Shown: in pieces, positions 36,979 through 48,900 of the stretch
Position numbering within the stretch: position 1 is the first letter of the stretch
How the letters are laid out: each line of letters begins with the position of its first letter
From: Bilabrum cf. latius
Taxonomy: Eukaryota; Bigyra: Bicosoecida; Bigyra; Bicosoecida
Direction: 5' to 3'
Assembly (NCBI GenBank): GCA_965178125.1
Contig: OZ237755.1
Span: 124,001 to 188,000, forward strand
DNA length: 64,000 nt
The notes under the pieces: generated by a model
The model's database searches: none
What the model was told of the DNA's origin: nothing
What the model saw: the letters and a program-made list of their open reading frames with translations, nothing else
Position numbers and translations under genes: made by a program

Positions 36979-39900
36979 TTAGTACAAGTCCAAAGACGCC
37001 GTGTTGAACAGTGGGCTCTGACCAATGCTCTCTCGAGCCGCTTTGCCCTCCGCTTCACTCTCCTCACGCCCGCTGCCGCTCCGCGCAGAACGCGCCGCGG
37101 CCGGCACCGGGACAGCAGAGCTGGTTGCGGCGCCATCCCCCGAGACCTTGCTCTGCTGGCCACCGAGCCCTTCCCGTCCCACCCCTGCGTCGCTCGACCC
37201 CGAGGACTCGCCGCTGTCCGCCCGCCCTCGAGCAGCTTCCGATACAGCCGCCAGCGACGCGTCTCCCACTAAACTCGGAGACCCAGACTCTTCTCGCGCC
37301 AGCCGTGCCGAACCTCCCGAAGCAGCTGGGGAGCCGGGCCCATCGCTCCCCTCCCTCGCCCTCCGCTGCGAAGCGTCCGCAACGGCCACCACCGGCGAGA
37401 GCCCATCAAGTGCGGGCGACAAGGCCCCGGAGCTCCTGCGCCTCGCCGCCGAAGGATGACCCTTGCCCGCAGATGATGACGACCCACGCGCAGCAGAGGG
37501 TCTCCGGCGCTGCGTTCCAGTGGCTACCCCGGCGCTGCTGCCACCGCCCGCCGATCCCGATCCCTATCCTGCCCCTCCTGCTCCCGGCGTGGTTCCTATG
37601 CCTGCGGTGGCGTCGCTTCGACTCCCCGTGCTCTTGTAGCTGGCCCTGGATGCAGCTGACGCGGCCCTGTGCTGCCTCCTCTCCGCCCGCATCTTGGCGG
37701 CCTCCTGCGTCGCCCTCTCGATCTCCCGCGCGGCCCTCAGCCCGTCAAGCCTGCTCCTGCTGAAGAACTCGCCCCCCGCGCAGAACCCCACCATCCGGGC
37801 CATGCGCGCCTGCACCCGCTGCTCCTCGCCCACGGCCGACCCTCCCGCCCCACCCCCTTCCATTGCCTCCAGCTGCTCGTCCATGTCAACAGCCTCTTTC
37901 TGCCTCTCCTGAGGGGACATGTACCGCGCCCCCAGCGCCTGGCTAGCCGCCCTCATCTTAAGCTCACCCTCTGACGCGGCCCGTGCCCTCTCAGCCGCCT
38001 CCAAAGCCAGGTCCAGAGCTGCTTCCAGCTCGAGTCGGGTGGGACTAGGCCACGATCGTACGGCTATACGGCTCTCTGCCCGCTGCCGCGCGGGAGGCAG
38101 CAGCGCCGCCTCGACTTCCGCTGCCTGCTGCCCGCCCGGTGTGTCCAGGAGCACGGACAGCACTGCATCGCCGGGCAGAGAGGTCCGGGCCATGCGCAGC
38201 GCTGCCGCCACCACGGGCTTGAAGTCGGGCAGCACCAGAGCAGGCCCCAGCTGCCCGTGCTGGCCCGCGTGGTGCAAGAGTCCGGCCAGCGCAAGCGTCT
38301 CGGCCCGCAGGCCAGCGACCCGCACGGCTGCCAGTAGGCGCCCGCCCAGGAAGGCGCATCCCGCCCGACTCAGGTGCACCTGCCTGCGGCTAGGCGCGGG
38401 GTCCCGCAAGGATGCGATGGCCTGCAGCAGCTTGCGGACGATCTTCGCGTGGCTCCCGAACACGGCCACGTGAGCCGCGCACGACAGGTCAAAGGCAGTC
38501 TCTCCCAGCAGGTCCCGCATGGCCGAAGGGTCCTGCCCAGCGCCGTCATCTGCCTGCAGCACGCCGCGGGCATGTGCCACTGCCGCCCGGACCCTCTCCA
38601 CACAGCAACGCGCCGCTGCCCTAGGCTGCCCTGCGGCCCAAGCTAGCCTCCCCGCGAGCCCCAGGACCACGGCTGCCGCTGCTGGATTGCTTCTGCCCAC
38701 ATGACCCGCCTGCTTGCACAGCACGGCCATGGCCGCATCCAGCGCCTTGCTATTGTCGGCTGCTGGTCCCGCCGCCTGCTGCCGGCTCTCATCGCCCCGC
38801 ACCAGCCCCTGGGCTGTGGCTGGCATCCACCCGGGTCCCAGCGGGGGCAGCGCCATCGAAGTGGCTGGGTCCAGCACGCGCTCCAGGGCAGCCGCGGCCC
38901 AGGGGCCCGCACGCCGTGTGCTGTGGCTCGTGTCCAGCCGCACGGGTGCATCCACTCCGACCCCACCTACACCTCGTCGTGACCGCCCGTTCCCAGAGCC
39001 TGGGGCGGATCCAGCCCCGCCGTCAGTCATGGTTTCTGGGGCAGCGCCAGACTCCCCCCCGGCCTCCTCTGCGCTCAGGCAAGCGGGTCCGGATCGCACC
39101 CACTGCAGAGGATCGAAGCAGGCACTGCTGTGGCCAAACACGCCGTCTCGCTCCTCTAGCTCCCTCAGCATCGCCTGCGAATCTCTCCGGTCCTGCGCCT
39201 CCCGCTCCGCTCGCAGCCGGGCCTCTGCATCTTCTTGCGACTCCTTCCGCTCACCAGACGCATCCGCTCTGTTTCCATCCTCGTCCTCGTGGTCGTGCCA
39301 CTCGAGGCCACCGGCCTGCGCTGCCATCCGTCGTCTCTTCTCGCGAACCTTTCTCTCGGCCTCTGCGCGCCTCGCCATGTCCTTCACTCGCTGCCGGTTG
39401 ATCCGCTCTAACTTCTTGAGGCTGGACTCTAGCCGCCCATCCAGCCTCCGCCGGAAGTGGAACCGATCGTCAAACCCATCCCGCGCCTCCTCAGGGTCGC
39501 TGTCCTCGTCGTCAGAGTCCTCTTCCGACTCCGAGTCGGTGCAGCCCCCTTCCGCTACCACGCTGTTGCTACCACTCCCGGCGGACCGGCCGTGCCGCCG
39601 CCCTTTGCGGGAAGACCCTCGACTGGACCTTGAATGGGTCCTCGCCCGAGCTCCCGACGAGCTGCCACCACCGCTTCCCGCACCCGATGCGGCCGCCAGC
39701 CCGCCTGCAGGGGCGTCCCCTGATATTCCTATGAAGGTCCAGATCCTCTCACGGCGGGTCCACGTGAATCGCTTGTGCCCCGCTGCCACGAGGTGGGGCA
39801 TACGCGAAGCCAGACCGGCCCACTCCCCCTCCGCCGAGTGCATCGCATGGTGATGTCCCCCGGAGCCCCCGCCGCTGTCCACCCCATGCAGCACATGCAG

Positions 39901-42900
39901 CACCCCGGCCAGCCCAGAGGCAGTCATGGGGCCCAGCACCTGACCCATCCCGTCCGGGTGACCGCCCCGTTCTGCCGCCGCTCCGCCCTCCTCGTCCAAC
40001 CGGTGGCGCTCCTTCGACCCCTTCTTCACCGAAGATGCGCTGCCAGAAGTGCTACCGTGTGCATTCGCCACATCGACCGCGGCTCGGATGCACAGGGCAG
40101 CAGATGCCCACAGACCGACCATGCCGCCCTCGCCTTCCATCTGACGCCTGGCCTTCTTTCCAGGCACCAGCAGGCCGGGCACGAGCGCACCGAGTCCCTC
40201 CGATAGCATGCCGCAGTCGGTCCCGCACTCAAGCAACAGGTCCCTCGTGGCCTCAAGCACGGAGGAGCCGGCCCCGCCGCAGGCGATGCACGCGGCCAGC
40301 CGGCCCAGCCCGCCTCCGATCCTTGCCACCACTGACCCAGCCATGGTCTCCCCGGTCCCCATCCCCCGATCCGAGCCCCTCTCGCCCACGCTCCTCGCTG
40401 CTACCACCAGGAGACACTGCAGTAGCGGGTGCACTCGGCGCTTCCACGCCTCCCGCAAGACAAGTCGCGCCAGTTGCGCGCGGAACCGAAGCAGCTCCCC
40501 ATCGCTGGCGCGGCGCAGTGCCTCCACGGTGCTTGAGGCACCTGGCATCTGCGCCTCGGCAGCACCAGGGCTCCACCGCACCCGGGCAAAGTCCACCATC
40601 GCCCGGTCTATGCCTCGCAAAACCTGCCCGCACACCTGCATCAGCACGAAGAATGCTCCTTCGCCGGACAGGCCCCCCAGCTCGCGCTCAAGCCCGCCTT
40701 GGACCGCACCGAGGACTGCATCGACAGAGGCGCGAGCGCTTCGAATTGCTTGTGCGTGCTGCCCTTGCGCGCGCTTGAGTGCGGCAGCCGCGCGGCGTAC
40801 AGCGGCCGTCGCCCCGCCCGCTCTGGTCCTCTGGCTCTGCCCGCCCCAGCCCCGCGCCTGTCCGCTGCCAGGCTCGCCTCCATGCATCTCACCCAGCACC
40901 CTCTGTACCGAGTCGGCCACGCCGGCCTTGAGCTCTTTCACTAGCGGCTGGCAGCTGCTTAGCACCGACGCTGCGCGGGGCGCGTGCCACCCGCAGCCAT
41001 GCGCACAGCTCGCCAAGTAGCCGAGCGTGCCGCATGCAGCACCGACTTCGTCTGCTAGTACGGAGGGGTGCTGCAGCTAGCTGGATGCGGCTAGGCATGC
41101 GTGCACTGTGCCCAGGGACTCCTTGAGTAGCCGGTCGAAATCAACCGCAACCGCCCAGCGGGCGCACACTTTGGCGATGGGCTGCTACAGCTGCTCGGGG
41201 TCCAGTGCCCCCGAGCCTGGAGCGGGACCTTGCCCCCAGTCGGAGTCGGATCCAGAAGAGGCCGCAAGCATGCCGCTGAGCAGCACCGTCACGAGCTATG
41301 ACACACCAGATACACTTGCAGACCTCTCCTAGCCCGCAGCGTCTTGGGCTAACCGTTCTTTGTCGGCTCGCTGGCGTCGCAGGGCGACCTACATGCTGAC
41401 GGCCGGGCTCTCCCCCGCCCCGCCGCCCTCGACCAGCAGCGTCTTGCGCCCTGCAAGCCGGGGATTGAACGACATCGCCCAATCCAGACCCGCCCCGCGC
41501 CACACAGGACCATCAGCGGGAGAAGGCGCGCTTTCTGCGGCATCGCACCCACCTTGCTCGCCAGAGCCAGTGCCATCTCGCGTTCCGGCGGCAATCGTCC
41601 ACCACAGAGCCCCACACCCCATTCGGGCTGCTTGCCGTGCGAACGCCGCTGCAGACGCAAACTGCGCCTCATTCGGCCACATCGGCTGCTAGCTCACAGG
41701 CGCACGCGGCAAAACAGTCGCCCCTTTCGGCCACTGCAGCATTGGTGGGATGCCCAGTGCCCTCCTTGCTGCCTGGCGAGCCTGCCGTACCCGCTCTTTC
41801 TGCGCCCGCACGAGGCCATCACCATCCTGCACTCCCCCGGCGGCACCCGTCCCAACTGTGATGCCCTGCACGAACGAACTACCCAGTCCCTGCAGCGCGG
41901 ACGAAAAGCGTCGCACGCCTACCACTGCGCTTGAGGTAATCTCTGAAATGTTTCGAGTCGGGGATGGCGCGTCTGTGGGTGGTGATGCCGCGCCTGCAAG
42001 CACTGCCGAATCTTCTCGGGGCCTAGTGCTGCTGCCATTTGCAGACGTGGACACTCCACCAGCAGCTGCCGACGCAGGCTGGAACCCGACTTTGCCCTCT
42101 TCAGTAGTCGCATCAGGGCGCAGGCTGTTAGCCGCAAGCATGCCTGTCCCGTCGCCTTGCCGAGATGAGGTTAGCTCTCGCAACTGCCTAGCTGTGCCCT
42201 GTAGAATGCCCTGTCTCTGTTGCTCCAGCCAGCCACTTACGCCACTGGCGCGTTGCTGTGATCGCGACCCCTCGTCCCCTTGATCTACTGCTTGAAGAGC
42301 ATCGCCCGCAACAGGGCCGTCCATTTGCAAAAGTAGCGCTGCCTCGCAGTCTGCAGGCGGCAGCTCCAGCTGGGTGCCAACAGCTGCAGCTGTGAGCGCC
42401 TTGGCGGCTCTATGGCTATCGCTGGACTGCTGCCCCCGGCGCTCATCCGCACTTGGCTGGCCAGTCACGAGCGCATTCGTCTGCATTGACAGCCGGCGGA
42501 ATCCGGTCTAGAACATATTGCCAATCTATGCAAAACCTGCTGCGGGTCCAGACGACGCAGAATCTGGCGCCCTTCTTGGCTCATCTCGTGGCAGCGGCTG
42601 AGACTTCGTGCCCGTGGGGTGGTCGGCGCGCTCAGGTGCCAGGCTGGAATGTGCAGCGGGAAGCGCGGCACTGGCCTCTGCTTGCTAATGGGCCCGCTGA
42701 ATGATGTCCTCAAGTTGCAAGGACGCAGAAGTAGCTGCAGCCGTATCCCTGGCACTAGCTTCGTCCAGATCCTCCTCAATCGTGAAAGAAAAATCACCAC
42801 CTGCCGCCAAATCTTGCAGCCTGACCACCACTGGCGTGGTGGCTGGTTGAGCTGACTTAGGAGTACCTGGCCCGGATCCTCTCCGTGCCAGAGTGGGCGA

Positions 42901-45900
42901 CGGCCCGGCCTCTTCTACTGCCGCCGGGACGGAGATCCCGCTGGGTGCCTTCGGGACCTTGGGCGCCCGAGTGGCAGCATCAGCTGCAGCTGGGTTGCCC
43001 ATGCCGTCGCCAGCAGGGGCAGGGACAGGGGCAGCTACAAAAGGGCTACCATGGCCCTTGCCCTCCTCACCCTCATCCTCTACCCCATCCACTAGATCCA
43101 TGGCACTCTTGCGACGATAGCTACTGCGCTTTCGAGACCTGCTTACCCTCTCACGGCGAAGCTTAGCTTGCTCGGCCTTCAGACGGGCCTGCTCCCGCGC
43201 CTCCTGCTCGGCCTTCACACGGGCCTGCTCCCGCGCCTCCTGCTCGGCCTTCACACGGGCCTGTTCCCGCGCCTCCTGCTCGGCCTTCACACGGGCCTGC
43301 TCCCGCGCCTCCTGCTCGGCCTTCACACGGGCCTGCTCCCGCGCCTCCTGCTCGGCCTTCACACGGGCCTGCTCCCGCGCCTCCTGCTCGGCCTTCACAC
43401 GGGCCTGCTCCCGCGCCTCCTGCTCGGCCTTCACACGGGCCTGCTCCCGCGCCTCCTGCTCGGCCTTCAGACGGGCCTGCTCCCGCGCCTCCTGCTCGGC
43501 CTTCACACGGGCCTGCTCCCGCGCCTCCTGCTCGGCCTTCACACGGGCCTGCTCCCGCGCCTCCTGCTCGGCCTTCAGACGGGCCTGCTCCCGCGCCTCC
43601 TGCTCGGCCTTCAGGCAGGCCTGCTCCCGCGCCTCCTAAATACGCCGAACAGATTCGCGCGCGAGCTTTCCTCTAACCACTCGCTGCAATTCGATCGCAC
43701 CACGTGTTTGAGCTTCAAGTCGCCTCTCGGCAGCTTCTGCTTGCTGCTACCGAAGGGCCAAATGCAGACTCTGGCGATCCTCTCGGGTCCGCCAGAGAGC
43801 CTGGAGCGACACCGCCAGTCGCGATAAACGCTCAAACAGCGCGCGCGCCTCTTCATCGTCTTCGTCGTCTGAATCTGAATCTGAGTCTGAGTCTGAGTCT
43901 GAATCACTGTCGCTGTTGGTGTCGGTGTCAGTGTCCTTGTCGGTGTCGGTGTCACTACCGCTGCTTCTTCCATCGTCCGAACCAGACCCTGAACCAGATG
44001 TTGACCTATCCGTTGCATCATCGTCAGAGCTATGATCCACACCGTCATCATTCGTCGATCCTATAGGTTCTGCCAATGCCTCAGGAGGCTTAGCAGGCTA
44101 ATCTACTTCAGCACTAGCACTTTTCACTGTTGCTATGCTGCCTCCATCCTCTCCTGTACCCTGCTCATCCTCATCAGACGAATCATGAGAGGACTCCTCT
44201 GAACTATCGCTATCCGAATCATCATCGAAAGATTCTTCATCTGAGGAGCTGGGCACCTCCACAATGTCAGTCGACGCTGAACCAACAACTGCAGTCCCGT
44301 GCACATTTTCACCAGCTCCGCACTAGTTTTCAGCGAATTGTTCACGCTTCGCCTTGGCCGCTGCCTCCGCCGCCGCACGCTCACGCTCAGATGCACACCG
44401 ACGCCGAGCCAGCATGCCGCGACTCACACGCTGCACTGCCACCGCCGCGTCACGCTCACGCTTCGCCTTGGCCGCTGCCTCCGCCGCCGCACGCTCACGC
44501 TCAGATGCACACCGACGCCGAGCCAGCATGCCGCGACTCACACGCTGCACTGCCACCGCCGCGTCACGCTCACGCTTCGACTTGGCCGCTGCCTCCGCCG
44601 CCGCACGCTCACGCTCAGATGCACACCGACGCCGAGCCAGCATGCCGCGACTCACACGCTGCACTGCCACCGCCGCGTCACGCTCACGCTTCGCCTTGGC
44701 CGCTGCCTCCGCCGCCGCACGCTCACGCTCAGATGCACACCGACGCCGAGCCAGCATGCCGCGACTCACACGCTGCACTGCCACCGCCGCGTCACGCTCA
44801 CGCTTCGCCTTGGCCGCTGCCTCCGCCGCCGCACGCTCACGCTCAGATGCACACCGACGCCGAGCCAGCATGCCGCGACTCACACGCTGCACTGCCACCG
44901 CCGCGTCACGCTCACGCTTCGCCTTGGCCGCTGCCTCCGCCGCCGCACGCTCACGCTCAGATGCACACCGACGCCGAGCCAGCATGCCGCGACTCACACG
45001 CTGCACTGCCACCGCCGCGTCACGCTCACGCTTCGCCTTGGCCGCTGCCTCCGCCGCCGCACGCTCACGCTCAGATGCACACCGACGCCGAGCCAGCATG
45101 CCGCGACTCACACGCTGCACTGCCACCGCCGCGTCACGCTCACGCTTCGCCTTGGCCGCTGCCTCCGCCGCCGCACGCTCACGCTCAGATGCACACCGAC
45201 GCCGAGCCAGCATGCCGCGACTCACACGCTGCACTGCCACCGCCGCGTCACGCTCACGCTTCGCCTTGGCCGCTGCCTCCGCCGCCGCACGCTCACGCTC
45301 AGATGCACACCGACGCCGAGCCAGCATGCCGCGACTCACACGCTGCACTGCCACCGCCGCGTCACGCTCACGCTTCGCCTTGGCCGCTGCCTCCGCCGCC
45401 GCACGCTCACGCTCAGATGCACACCGACGCCGAGCCAGCATGCCGCGACTCACACGCTGCACTGCCACCGCCGCGTCACGCTCACGCTTCGCCTTGGCCG
45501 CTGCCTCCGCCGCCGCACGCTCGCGCTCAGATGCACACCGACGCCGAGCCAGCATGCCGCGACTCACACGCTGCACTGCCACCGCCGCGTCACGCTCACG
45601 CTTCGCCTTGGCCGCTGCCTCCGCCGCCGCACGCTCACGCTCAGATGCACACCGACGCCGAGCCAGCATGCCGCGACTCACACGCTGCACTGCCACCGCC
45701 GCGTCACGCTCACGCTTCGACTTGGCCGCTGCCTCCGCCGCCGCACGCTCGCGCTCAGATGCACACCGACGCCGAGCCAGCATGCCGCGACTCACACGCT
45801 GCACTGCCACCGCCGCGTCACGCTCACGCTTCGCCTTGGCCGCTGCCTCCGCCGCCGCACGCTCACGCTCAGATGCACACCGACGCCGAGCCAGCATGCC

Positions 45901-48900
45901 GCGACTCACACGCTGCACTGCCACCGCCGCGTCACGCTCACGCTTCGCCTTGGCCGCTGCCTCCGCCGCCGCACGCTCGCGCTCAGATGCACACCGACGC
46001 CGAGCCAGCATGCCGCGACTCACACGCTGCACTGCCACCGCCGCGTCACGCTCACGCTTCGCCTTGGCCGCTGCCTCCGCCGCCGCACGCTCACGCTCAG
46101 ATGCACACCGACGCCGAGCCAGCATGCCGCGACTCACACGCTGCACTGCCACCGCCGCGTCACGCTCACGCTTCGCCTTGGCCGCTGCCTCCGCCGCCGC
46201 ACGCTCGCGCTCAGATGCACACCGACGCCGAGCCAGCATGCCGCGACTCACACGCTGCACTGCCACCGCCGCGTCACGCTCACGCTTCGCCTTGGCCGCT
46301 GCCTCCGCCGCCGCACGCTCACGCTCAGATGCACACCGACGCCGAGCCAGCATGCCGCGACTCACACGCTGCACTGCCACCGCCGCGTCACGCTCACGCT
46401 TCGCCTTGGCCGCTGCCTCCGCCGCCGCACGCTCACGCTCAGATGCACACCGACGCCGAGCCAGCATGCCGCGACTCACACGCTGCACTGCCACCGCCGC
46501 GTCACGCTCACGCTTCGCCTTGGCCGCTGCCTCCGCCGCCGCACGCTCACGCTCAGATGCACACCGACGCCGAGCCAGCATGCCGCGACTCACACGCTGC
46601 ACTGCCACCGCCGCGTCACGCTCACGCTTCGCCTTGGCCGCTGCCTCCGCCGCCGCACGCTCACGCTCAGATGCACACCGACGCCGAGCCAGCATGCCGC
46701 GACTCACACGCTGCACTGCCACCGCCGCGTCACGCTCACGCTTCGCCTTGGCCGCTGCCTCCGCCGCCGCACGCTCACGCTCAGATGCACACCGACGCCG
46801 AGCCAGCATGCCGCGACTCACACGCTGCACTGCCACCGCCGCGTCACGCTCACGCTTCGCCTTGGCCGCTGCCTCCGCCGCCGCACGCTCGCGCTCAGAT
46901 GCACACCGACGCCGAGCCAGCATGCCGCGACTCACACGCTGCACTGCCACCGCCGCGTCACGCTCACGCTTCGCCTTGGCCGCTGCCTCCGCCGCCGCAC
47001 GCTCGCGCTCAGATGCACACCGACGCCGAGCCAGCATGCCGCGACTCACACGCTGCACTGCCACCGCCGCGTCACGCTCACGCTTCGCCTTGGCCGCTGC
47101 CTCCGCCGCCGCACGCTCGCGCTCAGATGCACACCGACGCCGAGCCAGCATGCCGCGACTCACACGCTGCACTGCCACCGCCGCGTCACGCTCACGCTTC
47201 GCCTTGGCCGCTGCCTCCGCCGCCGCACGCTCACGCTCAGATGCACACCGACGCCGAGCCAGCATGCCGCGACTCACACGCTGCACTGCCACCGCCGCGT
47301 CACGCTCACGCTTCGCCTTGGCCGCTGCCTCCGCCGCCGCACGCTCGCGCTCAGATGCACACCGACGCCGAGCCAGCATGCCGCGACTCACACGCTGCAC
47401 TGCCACCGCCGCGTCACGCTCACGCTTCGCCTTGGCCGCTGCCTCCGCCGCCGCACGCTCACGCTCAGATGCACACCGACGCCGAGCCAGCATGCCGCGA
47501 CTCACACGCTGCACTGCCACCGCCGCGTCACGCTCACGCTTCGCCTTGGCCGCTGCCTCCGCCGCCGCACGCTCACGCTCAGATGCACACCGACGCCGAG
47601 CCAGCATGCCGCGACTCATACGCTGCACTGCCACCGCCGCGTCACGCTCACGCTTCGCCTTGGCCGCTGCCTCCGCCGCCGCACGCTCACGCTCAGATGC
47701 ACACCGACGCCGAGCCAGCATGCCGCGACTCACGCGCTGCACTGCCACCGCCGCGTCACGCTCACGCTTCGCCTTGGCCGCTGCCTCCGCCGCCGCACGC
47801 TCACGCTCAGATGCACACCGACGTCTGGCTTGTCGACCTCTCCACCTTGCCTGCGTCCAGTGTGCTACCTTTACGAGTTGCTAGTATATTATGGCTTCCT
47901 CGTCGTCGCTCTCATCAGTGTCACTGTCTGAATCAGATGCGGAATCACTGTCAGTATCAGTGGTGCTTTTGCTGGTGTCAGCATCCGAAATACTCCCAGC
48001 TGACTCCCTGTGAGCGCCTTCACTTGCCTCGCCAGACTGTTCTGGGGTTATGATGGCCTCCTTTCTCTCGATGCCTTCTTCATGTAACCCATCGGCACTG
48101 GCCTCCTTGCCAGAGCCGTCCGCCTCCTTGTCAGAGCTGTCTGCCTACTTGCCAGAAGCACCTGCCTCCTTATCATCTCTCAAAGGTAGCTAGTTGGCTC
48201 CTGCTGTCTCCGTCGCTGCAAGCCCGCTCTTTCTCGACGACATTGCCCTGCTCAGGAGACGAGGGGTGGCCCACGATGGGAAGTATGACGGAAGAAGCAG
48301 GCCTCCTTCGGCTAGTGCGAGGCATCGGTGGTGAACCTGCTGCCACGGGAGTTGCGCAACGCGAGACACGCGCGGGGGCGCCCTGGGCTCGCCGTGAAGC
48401 ACGAATGCGACACCACCACCAAGAGCACCAGCCGCCTCTTGCACGGCTTGCGATCCATGGTGCGCTCCTGCCTGCACGCAGAATGCCAACGCCGGAGAGG
48501 GTGTAAGTGCCACGTCACGAATGACCCCTAGATCGGCATGCCACTGCAGCACGCCCGCTGCCTCCACACGTGAGGGCCTGGGGTCCAGCAGGTGAATGGC
48601 CGTGCTACTGTGAGCAAATAAGAGACTCTCGCACGCCGAGGAAGCGTCGTCCATGATCCCGCCGCCAGCAGGCACCTCGTCTGGGTCACCGAATTCCTCT
48701 GATGAGACGGTATCACCATCCGAAGAGGACGAATCCGACCCGCTGCCACTGTCGCTGCCACTGTCTGAATCGCTGTCCGAGTCGCTGCTGCCGTCCTCAA
48801 CCCCGGTCCAAGCCCGGGAGTCCACGTCCCGCAGAGGCTTGGCGAGCGTGATGCATTCCACCAAGCCGAGCTCGTGCTTGACCTCCTCGGCCCCCGAGGC

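Noticed and set aside
44343-47823. CRISPR array
   Set aside because: The units are 114 bp, contiguous, have no unique spacers and are coding.
44130-48053. Long plus-strand open frames over the 114-bp repeats
   Set aside because: They arise because the unit is a multiple of three with no stop in these frames. The minus-strand frame gives an IQ-type motif and continues for kilobases on both sides.
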